Of a DNA stretch of 12,373 nucleotides, positions 6,228 to 12,373 are shown in pieces. Below the pieces are notes generated by a model. It did not search any database. It was not told the origin of the DNA and was given only the letters and a program-made list of their open reading frames with translations. The position numbers and the translations under genes are program-made. This stretch comes from Kiritimatiellia bacterium (GTDB lineage Bacteria; Verrucomicrobiota; Kiritimatiellia; RFP12; UBA1067). The stretch lies in contig JAGBFY010000173.1 of the NCBI GenBank assembly GCA_017936245.1, positions 1 through 12,373 of the forward strand. The letters are read 5' to 3'. Position 1 is the stretch's first letter. Every line of letters begins with the position of its first letter.

Positions 6228-7178
6228 TCATTTTCCCCAATTGAACGCAAAGGGGTTCAGATGATGGAAGAAGCGGCCGTCTTCTGTTCCGACAATGGCT
6301 TCCGGAACTCCGTCGTTATCGAAGTCGACAACTGTAGGACAAGACGGATGTCCAGCAAGCTTGCGCTTTCCGAATCCGCCCCCCATGGAGAACGTCCAGC
6401 CTTCATCCGTCTTTTTGATCTGGCGATAAAGCTGTACATTCCCACCATTGAGGAGAAAATCTTCTTTGCCGTCACGGCTCCAATCGGCAATGCAGAACTG
6501 CCGCCGTCCGCTCTTTCCTGCTGCACCAGTGGACCAGAGAAGCGGAACCATCCGCCCATCGCGCAAGAAGACTCTCCTGGGATGCTTGAGCGAGAGTTTT
6601 CCCGAAGGGTTCTTGAAGCGTTCAAACCAGGCAAGATACCCTTCCTGATCAAGCACGATCAAGTCCATAAGCCCATCCTTGTTCCAGTCGTACATGAGTG
6701 CGCGCGTACGCCACTGGGTAAGCAGTTCCTTGCCCTTGGGCTTCTCCCACCCCCAGGCGAGTTCGGGATTCGCACCTTCCCACTCGACTTCTATCGGTTG
6801 AGGTTTTTCCAGATCAAGCGTGCCTTTCCTGCCCGGATTGCGGTAGATGCGCACATGCCCCCAAATGTCGTTCATCATAACATCCAAGAAGCCGTCCCCG
6901 TCCCAATCCGCGACCGACGGCACCGTATATCCCCAGCTTTGTTCACCCGGTCCCTGAATTGAACCGTTCATCCCTGCGCGAATGTTGATGGTTTCGCCGC
7001 CAGCAGACATCAACACTGGTTCCGCCCATTGAGGCCTGTACACACCCGCACCTGAGAGATTTTCGATGAATGCGAGCCTGCCGGCCGAATTACCGCATAT
7101 CAGATCCCAGTCGCCGTCTCCATCCCAATCGCACCCGAACGGCGTCGAAAGGCAACCGAAATCAAGATCTTCCGCCTC
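6228..7178 (-). CDS. C-terminal half of the FG-GAP propeller, separated from its gene by an in-frame TAG
   Basis: The 316 codons after the TAG at 7181-7179 remain open in the frame of the giant upstream gene and continue its repeat pattern immediately. Five Ca-loop motifs of the FG-GAP/VCBS type occur: DWDGDGDWD (residues 17-25 after the TAG), DWDGDGFLD (91-99), DWNKDGLMD (164-172), DWSRDGKED (232-240) and DFDNDGVPE (285-293), each followed by a hydrophobic strand and often a Gly-Asn/Gly-Glu turn. No ATG lies near the beginning; the first usable start is a GTG at 7043 with poor SD context, which would omit the first motif and give a 271-residue product without a signal peptide. The segment is therefore best read as the severed end of one propeller, functional only if the TAG is an error, is suppressed or is read through. 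TGA at 6230-6228. Confidence 0.8.
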   Translation of the reverse strand, partial: EAEDLDFGCLSTPFGCDWDGDGDWDLICGNSAGRLAFIENLSGAGVYRPQWAEPVLMSAGGETINIRAGMNGSIQGPGEQSWGYTVPSVADWDGDGFLDVMMNDIWGHVRIYRNPGRKGTLDLEKPQPIEVEWEGANPELAWGWEKPKGKELLTQWRTRALMYDWNKDGLMDLIVLDQEGYLAWFERFKNPSGKLSLKHPRRVFLRDGRMVPLLWSTGAAGKSGRRQFCIADWSRDGKEDFLLNGGNVQLYRQIKKTDEGWTFSMGGGFGKRKLAGHPSCPTVVDFDNDGVPEAIVGTEDGRFFHHLNPFAFNWGK

Positions 7179-7181
7179 CTA
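7179..7181 (-). other. In-frame TAG splitting the propeller protein
   Basis: Codons ...CAG TAT TTC CGG TAG GAG GCG GAA GAT CTT GAT TTC... The frame is open on both sides and both sides encode the same repeat type. A single C-to-T change (CAG to TAG) would explain it. TAG is followed by an AGGAGG overlap (7180-7175), but no in-frame start lies at a suitable distance after it. TAG also ends the beta-solenoid gene at 11314-11312, while the other complete genes end in TGA or TAA. Confidence 0.85.
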
Positions 7182-10100
7182 CCGGAAATACTGCGGCTGA
7201 GAGAATCTCACAACCCCGTTTTTCGCTCCGAGATTTTCGACAAGCGCAATGCGGCCGTCCTCTTCACCTTCTATAATGTCGGCATCGCCGTCGCCATCCC
7301 AATCGACCGACAGAGGAACCTGCATGCACACCTCGCAGCGGACCTCCGCGTCAAGTGTATCAGTTAAACGGCGGCGTGCCGCATATTTGGGAGCGGTGCG
7401 CGAGCCTGTATTTTCAAAATACCAGAAACCTCCGGTAAAATCGCTACAGATGACATCCAAATCGCCATCCCCGTCGAAATCTTCAAACATCGGACTCGGA
7501 TCGCCATCCGTCTGGAACGAAGAACCGTCTGCGAGAAACAGTTCTTCCGTTCTTGCGTATTTCGCATCCTTCCCGCGACCTGATACACATTTGCTCCAAT
7601 ACAGGCGTGTCTGAAGCAGGCAATTTGTCCATACGCCGGCGGAATCGTAGGCATTTCCTTTCAAAACGCCATACTTTGTCCACGAATCAAGACCCATAAC
7701 AACATCTTCCAATCCGTCTCCATCAAAATCAACGAGACGCCACACCCGGTAATTCGCCTTTTCCGTATTCTTTGTATCGCGTTGGATAGGATCATACTCC
7801 ACCCCGCGGATATCGGTAAACCTGCCCCATCGTTTCCGCGGATCCCACATCACCCCGCCGGGCTTCGTCACAATCCACTTGCCGTCGAAAAGCTGAGAAG
7901 AGATGTGTCCGTTGCATACATCGGTGGAAATGGTGCGCCCCTTCCTGAATACAGGCATCTTGCATTTCACACCTTTGGGAGTGGGGTTTTCATAGAGAAT
8001 GAAGGCGTTGGTCAAAGCGCTCTTCGAAAGCGCGACAATATCAAGATCGCCGTCCGAATCATAGTCCAGCACAAGCGGCTGCGCCCATGTGCCGGCATCA
8101 ATGTAGGCGCTCGCGCCCGGTCTGTTGTATTTCAACTCCTCAAAGTCTATCGGCTTATCGCCGTCGAATGAAAGGAACGCGTAGCCTTCTGGCGCAAAAT
8201 CACGCGCCAAAGTATTTTTCTTCAACATCGAGACTCCGCCACCGAGAACGGTACGCATATTCTCGTACTTGCCCTCGCCGAGCGGCAGGTTCGTCTTAAG
8301 CGTCTTTCCGCTTGCATTGCACACCAGAACATGCACCGTTGCGCCCGTACGCCACGTACGCACCGAAAGCTGATCCGGGATGTTTTTGATATGCGGAGGA
8401 TCATCAACCGAAAGCAGGACAGATGACATTTTCACAATCTCCGACGCACATTCACACACATCTTTCCAGCGCTTTTCGAATGGATCCCGCCAATCCATCT
8501 TTTCTAACGGCGAGTACGAATACATAAAAAGCGCGTTTGCGCCGCCGGCAATCTCCAACCATGCCATCGCTTTCATTTCCGCAAGCGTGGGAGCTCGATA
8601 CTTCGATACGTCCGTTCCCGGCACCGCCTTCGTCTTGTACGCGGCCCAATCGAATATCTGCGACGTCTGCCAGAGGGACAACGCACCAAAAGTGCCTTTA
8701 CGGGCCTTTTCGGTAGACCTACGCACCCACGAGAGCGATTCATGGGGAACCGGATAAGGGTCGCTTCCGATTACGTCACACGTTCCGATGTATTCGCGAA
8801 TCTGATCCACCTGATACAGCACCGCCCATGTCGGATGCCCGTCATCATTATCCAGTACGGTACGATAACGAGTCTTAAGCTGCGGCAGTGCCGAGACCGG
8901 CTTCTCGTCGTTCACCAACCAGGCGAGAAGCGCAGGGTGGCTCTTCAAATTAGAAACTTTTTTGGCAATGGCGGCTTCGGATGTCTGATAATCTCCAGCG
9001 TGAACATTTGCCATCAGATTATTTTCATGGCACCAATCCAGCATCTCGCGGGTTAGTCCATGATACGCCATCAGCGTGTTGAATGGAGACCTGCCCAATC
9101 GTTCGACCATATTGGAATTTGCCGTTCCTGCATATATTCCGACAGGGAAGAACGGTTTACCGGAGACCGTAACGCGCCTGTAGCGGTCTATCGCCACATT
9201 CCGGCGCGGGCGCCTCCTTATGCGCGAGAATGTCAGTTTGCGGCTTCCAAGTGTGCGTCCGTCTTTTGCGACAATCTCAGCTGAAATCTCCTGTGGCCCC
9301 TCCATGAACGCCGCAGGCCATATCCCGATGCTTGCATCAATGCCATTGAAGGATTCCGCCTTTTTCCGGACGATCTTCCCTTCTGGCGTTTCGTAAACGA
9401 AAAATACATCCACTTCATCTTTCAGACACCCTGTATCCGCCAAATCTATCCCGGCGTAGAAGGTCACGATACCGTCATCAATCCCCGCCTCGTTGCGGTA
9501 GTGCGACGAACACAGCGCTGTAACCGGCATTACCCGGTGGGGACTAAGAGAAATGTCGTCAAACGAAACCTGGCCTTTCGCCCCGGCGGGAACACTCGGA
9601 CGGATGCGCACTTTACGCACATTGGCGGGTAATCTCTTCGTGCGCACGCTAAGCCGCCCCCATCCCTTGTTGTTCGCCCTTGTGCCGGAATACACCCCAG
9701 AAACCACTTTGCCGTCAGCGTCAAGAAACTGAATATCCACCTGCGCACCCTTCGCGCAATCGATAGCACCATCCACCCATGCCTCAAAATCATATATCCG
9801 ACCGGGAGCGACATCTGAAATCTGCTCGGCTTTTGCGGGTTGCTCGAGCTTCTCGTTGCATTCAAACACCAGTCCGCCGCCGTTCATACCTTCGCCGCGA
9901 GATATGCGCCATCCTTTTGGCAGAGTCCAAGCGTTTTCCTGCCCGCGCACTTCAAACGAACCGTTCCTGATTGCGTCACCTTCAGGAAATTTTTGGACAG
10001 ACGACTTCTCCGCGCACTTTGCCGATCTGACCGTTGCGGCTGGTGCGACCGTTTTTTCCATCGTAATTTTAGGGGCTGGATTTTTAGCCAGATACCGCAA

Positions 10101-11300
10101 CGTCTCCACCGCCACAAAATCATACCCCTTCTTTGAAAGATGAACGCCGTCCGTGAAGCGAAGCATGGACGGTTTATCTTTTCGCGCCTTCATCTTGTCG
10201 TACAAATCGGCATATTCAACATTGTTGCGTGCGGCGATTTCCCGAAGAGCCTTGTTGAACGCCTCCATCTGCTCCGGCTGACCGAAAAGCGATATTCCCT
10301 TGCCGGAAGCCCTGGCTCGGTCAAGACGCGAAGTAACCCAATGATTGCACACGTCAAAATTCGAACTGGTGGACGACAGAAGTACAATGCGCCCGATTCC
10401 TCGCGCACGAAGTCGGCGGATCAGTTCATCGTACATTTCGTGCTGCTGCGCGCGCGGCGTGAACGGCTCCTTGAAATCGTTCTTCAGATTAGTTTTTGTG
10501 TCGTTATGCCCGAGCAGAATGAACGCCCAATCGTATTTGCGGTTCCACAGGTCGTCATAGCGAGCCTTCCAGTCACCCTTGCCCTTTCCGTCCATGCGCT
10601 GAATTATGTATCTGATGCAATCGCCTCCTTTTGCAAAATTCCAGCACTTCACCTTGCCGGGATTGTGCTTTGCGAGATATTCAGTGACCGTATCAACATG
10701 GTTCGAACCGCGGTCGAAATCTGAAAGGGAATCGCCAAGATATAGAATATTTACAGGCTTTTCGAGCTTCACTTTCGAGGCGGCATCGTCCAGTTCCTTT
10801 AACGGACGGTTATGCGCATTCCACCCTTTGCCTTGAGCAAGCTGTTCGAAGCCTTCCGCCGTTTCCAATGCGAACGGCACATTCGCCGAAACCGGCACGA
10901 GCGAACATGCCTTTCCGGGATCGAAATCCAGCGTATAGAACCCGGGATGCGGCGAATCCCACTTGAAGGTGAAATCCTTTTCGCCCGGCGCGGGCCAGCG
11001 GCGGCGGTGCTGTCCTGCACATTCTACTTGAATGAAGTTGAACTGCATCTGAGCAACCTTTTTGTCGAGGGCAGAACCCGCATCAGCCTCGCGACGGAGA
11101 GTGAACTCTATCCTGCGCGGAGACTCGACAAACATCCAGAAACGCCCCGGCTTGCGTATTTTAATCGGCTTGAGCGGAACCGTTTTGCCGGGAGAGGAGT
11201 CCTGCACCTCGGCGTACGACGGATAGAATTTCAAGGGCGCCTCGGTCTTTACCGGCACATCGGCGACAAAAGCCGCAAAGAGAATCGCAAACAACATCAT
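7179..11300 (-). CDS. Secreted SGNH hydrolase / glycosidase-like barrel / FG-GAP propeller protein, cut short by TAG
   Basis: Large modular exported protein, 1373 residues. Residues 1-20 are a signal peptide (MMLFAILFAAFVADVPVKTE). An SGNH/GDSL-type esterase domain spans about 180-410: GDSLSD with nucleophile Ser191, Gly225 of block II, GHND (264-267) and DGVH with Asp384/His387. A jelly-roll, CBM-like module follows (about 440-590, from RNGSFE to VSFDDISL), then an Ig-like linker. About 700-1045 resembles a clan GH-A glycosidase barrel, with KPFFPVGIYAG (715-725), AWLVNDEKP (793-801), VIGSDPYPV (843-851) and GGANALFMYSYSP (919-931). Four Ca-loop motifs begin an FG-GAP/VCBS propeller (DYDSDGDLD 1079, DFDGDGLED 1191, DFDGDGDLD 1274, DWDGDGDAD 1333). 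It likely deacetylates and perhaps hydrolyses a polysaccharide outside the cytoplasm. SD GGAAGG (11311-11306) lies 5 bases before the first of two adjacent ATGs. The SGNH and propeller calls are firm; the barrel is tentative. The propeller is incomplete because of the TAG. Confidence 0.9.
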   Translation of the reverse strand: MMLFAILFAAFVADVPVKTEAPLKFYPSYAEVQDSSPGKTVPLKPIKIRKPGRFWMFVESPRRIEFTLRREADAGSALDKKVAQMQFNFIQVECAGQHRRRWPAPGEKDFTFKWDSPHPGFYTLDFDPGKACSLVPVSANVPFALETAEGFEQLAQGKGWNAHNRPLKELDDAASKVKLEKPVNILYLGDSLSDFDRGSNHVDTVTEYLAKHNPGKVKCWNFAKGGDCIRYIIQRMDGKGKGDWKARYDDLWNRKYDWAFILLGHNDTKTNLKNDFKEPFTPRAQQHEMYDELIRRLRARGIGRIVLLSSTSSNFDVCNHWVTSRLDRARASGKGISLFGQPEQMEAFNKALREIAARNNVEYADLYDKMKARKDKPSMLRFTDGVHLSKKGYDFVAVETLRYLAKNPAPKITMEKTVAPAATVRSAKCAEKSSVQKFPEGDAIRNGSFEVRGQENAWTLPKGWRISRGEGMNGGGLVFECNEKLEQPAKAEQISDVAPGRIYDFEAWVDGAIDCAKGAQVDIQFLDADGKVVSGVYSGTRANNKGWGRLSVRTKRLPANVRKVRIRPSVPAGAKGQVSFDDISLSPHRVMPVTALCSSHYRNEAGIDDGIVTFYAGIDLADTGCLKDEVDVFFVYETPEGKIVRKKAESFNGIDASIGIWPAAFMEGPQEISAEIVAKDGRTLGSRKLTFSRIRRRPRRNVAIDRYRRVTVSGKPFFPVGIYAGTANSNMVERLGRSPFNTLMAYHGLTREMLDWCHENNLMANVHAGDYQTSEAAIAKKVSNLKSHPALLAWLVNDEKPVSALPQLKTRYRTVLDNDDGHPTWAVLYQVDQIREYIGTCDVIGSDPYPVPHESLSWVRRSTEKARKGTFGALSLWQTSQIFDWAAYKTKAVPGTDVSKYRAPTLAEMKAMAWLEIAGGANALFMYSYSPLEKMDWRDPFEKRWKDVCECASEIVKMSSVLLSVDDPPHIKNIPDQLSVRTWRTGATVHVLVCNASGKTLKTNLPLGEGKYENMRTVLGGGVSMLKKNTLARDFAPEGYAFLSFDGDKPIDFEELKYNRPGASAYIDAGTWAQPLVLDYDSDGDLDIVALSKSALTNAFILYENPTPKGVKCKMPVFRKGRTISTDVCNGHISSQLFDGKWIVTKPGGVMWDPRKRWGRFTDIRGVEYDPIQRDTKNTEKANYRVWRLVDFDGDGLEDVVMGLDSWTKYGVLKGNAYDSAGVWTNCLLQTRLYWSKCVSGRGKDAKYARTEELFLADGSSFQTDGDPSPMFEDFDGDGDLDVICSDFTGGFWYFENTGSRTAPKYAARRRLTDTLDAEVRCEVCMQVPLSVDWDGDGDADIIEGEEDGRIALVENLGAKNGVVRFSQPQYFR

Positions 11301-11305
11301 GAATA

Positions 11306-11311
11306 CCTTCC
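11306..11311 (-). promoter_or_regulatory. Shine-Dalgarno of the giant SGNH/propeller gene
   Basis: GGAAGG immediately after the upstream TAG, 5 bases before ATG 11300 and 8 before the adjacent ATG 11297. The second ATG has the better spacing, so the true start could be either. Confidence 0.6.
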
Positions 11312-12373
11312 CTACCGGATTATGACTCTCATTCTGACCGGCGGCAAATAGGAAGCATGATACAAAATCTGCTTGTCCTTAATCTCAAAATAACACCCCT
11401 CTGGCTGGATCTTGTTCAGCTCCACAAACCGTTCTGCGAGATTTGACTGACTGCTTCCCGAATCTTGATCAACCCACGCACTCCCTCCACTCTCTGCAAG
11501 AACTATAGTACCGCCACCGGCATTGCGAAACTTCTTGCACTCAACTTCAAATGTAACGTCTCCACCCCAGTGAAAATGAGATCCCTTGATTGGGATATCG
11601 GCAAATCCTCCTTCCGGCACTTCAAAACGGAACTTTGAACGATTAAAAGCATATATCCACTGAGTGCTGCCATTCCTGTTGCATAACTGCGGATTGCGAC
11701 CGCGTAAAATAACAGTATTGTCCGTTCCCTCAGTATTTTTGCTGGAGCCGATATGTAGCTGACTGCGAACATCAAGCATGGCATCATCAACCACAAGCGT
11801 GTTTCCAGAAGCTTGATTTCCGATGGTCATGGTAGCTACAGAGACGAATGAATTGGACGCAACCGTAAAAACATTGTCTCCACCGCCGGGCCGCATGCCC
11901 AGATACACGGTATTGAGCAGACCGGTCGCCGAATTGGAGAAAACAGCCGCGTGGCCTCCCAGTCCACTGTTCTGCGTATCCGCGCCGCCGATCAGGAAAC
12001 TAGAACCGACCTGCAGTGTGGCGCAATCCGCCACGTCGACCCTTCCGGACGCTCCGTACTGGCCCATTATCAAGCTCTGGCCGATATCCACCAACGTATC
12101 CCTTCCGGCAACCTCAAAAACCGAACCGCCCATGCCAGTGCCGTCAACACCGTCTTTTTTCGACTCAAAGTAGAAATGATCAATAACGTGCAGCCTGCTC
12201 GCGCCCTCGATTCTCAACGTGTTCCGGCTGCCGGCATTCTGGTCGCGATGCGACACTTTGCCGAAGCGAGCGTAGATGCGGGAATTCCCAGCAACGGTGA
12301 CGACGGCATCGGATATCCGTTTGGTCGCGGAAAACTCATACGCATTCGTAACCGTAACCGCATTGAGCGTGGC
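11312..12373 (-). CDS. Secreted beta-solenoid (autotransporter-passenger-like) protein, C-terminal part
   Basis: The frame is open from the right edge, so the N-terminus with any signal peptide lies outside; 353 residues are visible, ending TAG at 11314-11312. Internal starts (such as GTG at 12256) are not credible because the repeats begin upstream of them. Residues 50-230 carry about seven imperfect units of roughly 20-24 residues with a [NS]-x-[FL]-x-V-x-x-x-x-x-[LF]-x-V-x-x-x-[LM]-x-[IM]-G pattern, for example SVFEVAGRDTLVDIGQSLIM, GRVDVADCATLQVGSSFLIG, NVFTVASNSFVSVATMTIGN and NTLVVDDAMLDVRSQLHIGS, separated by Gly/Asn/Ser-rich loops. This is typical of right-handed beta-helices in adhesins and autotransporter passengers. 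No beta-barrel, sortase or PEP-CTERM sorting signal is seen at the C-terminus (ending RMRVIIR). It lies 11 bases upstream of the giant enzyme gene, so they are likely co-transcribed. Possible roles are surface attachment or glycan binding; the exact role is unknown. Confidence 0.82.
   Translation of the reverse strand, partial: ATLNAVTVTNAYEFSATKRISDAVVTVAGNSRIYARFGKVSHRDQNAGSRNTLRIEGASRLHVIDHFYFESKKDGVDGTGMGGSVFEVAGRDTLVDIGQSLIMGQYGASGRVDVADCATLQVGSSFLIGGADTQNSGLGGHAAVFSNSATGLLNTVYLGMRPGGGDNVFTVASNSFVSVATMTIGNQASGNTLVVDDAMLDVRSQLHIGSSKNTEGTDNTVILRGRNPQLCNRNGSTQWIYAFNRSKFRFEVPEGGFADIPIKGSHFHWGGDVTFEVECKKFRNAGGGTIVLAESGGSAWVDQDSGSSQSNLAERFVELNKIQPEGCYFEIKDKQILYHASYLPPVRMRVIIR

Noticed and set aside
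6199..6240. Longer start for the 133-residue protein
   Set aside because: It would overlap the previous stop and place a polar stretch before the signal peptide; GAGGAG lies right before the ATG at 6198.
7179..7181. Genome-wide TAG reassignment
   Set aside because: Only one internal TAG is seen, and TAG also appears as the plausible natural stop of the beta-solenoid gene (11314-11312); one codon cannot support a code change.
7249..9284. Several + strand open frames of 70-130 residues across the giant gene
   Set aside because: All overlap strongly supported SGNH/barrel/propeller coding sequence on the minus strand and carry no motifs of their own.

Overview
The window (12,373 bases, moderately GC-rich) reads as bacterial chromosome with every convincing gene on the minus strand, so transcription runs right to left. 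Extracellular beta-solenoid proteins, very large secreted SGNH/FG-GAP enzymes, and a DUF2851-ComM-ComEC cluster suggest a gut- or sediment-type member of the PVC group (Verrucomicrobiota/Kiritimatiellota-like). This is a judgement from style and gene content; there is no rRNA or other marker gene here.

Right block (about 4960-12373), in transcription order. First comes the C-terminal 353 residues of a secreted beta-solenoid protein that enters from the right edge. Eleven bases later starts a 1373-residue secreted protein: signal peptide, SGNH esterase-type domain, jelly-roll-like module, glycosidase-like barrel and the first blades of a Ca-binding FG-GAP propeller. An in-frame TAG (7179-7181) interrupts the propeller, but the same frame continues for 316 codons with five more Ca-loop motifs, so the ancestral protein was about 1690 residues. 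Next are a 133-residue exported protein and an exonuclease/endonuclease/phosphatase-family lipoprotein. The block looks like an envelope/extracellular polymer-processing cassette.

Intergenic region (4698-4959). It holds four tandem 11-bp units that form a long inverted repeat with two opposite copies. On the minus strand each unit contains TTGACA, so this is probably the control region of the left block.

Left block (1-4697). Five genes are tightly packed: a 43-residue single-pass membrane protein, a 197-residue conserved-looking protein of unknown function, a DUF2851 protein, the ComM/YifB AAA+ ATPase and the DNA-uptake channel protein ComEC. The junctions are TGATG, ATGA, a 1-base gap and a 4-base gap, which implies one translationally coupled mRNA. 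ComM and ComEC both act in natural transformation, so the block is best read as a DNA-uptake/recombination operon, with the unknown proteins as candidate partners. comEC is broken by one missing base in an A5/T5 run (1190-1194) and leaves the window at the left edge.

The two lesions (comEC frameshift, propeller TAG) are the main points to verify. Each could be an assembly error, true gene decay or programmed recoding.
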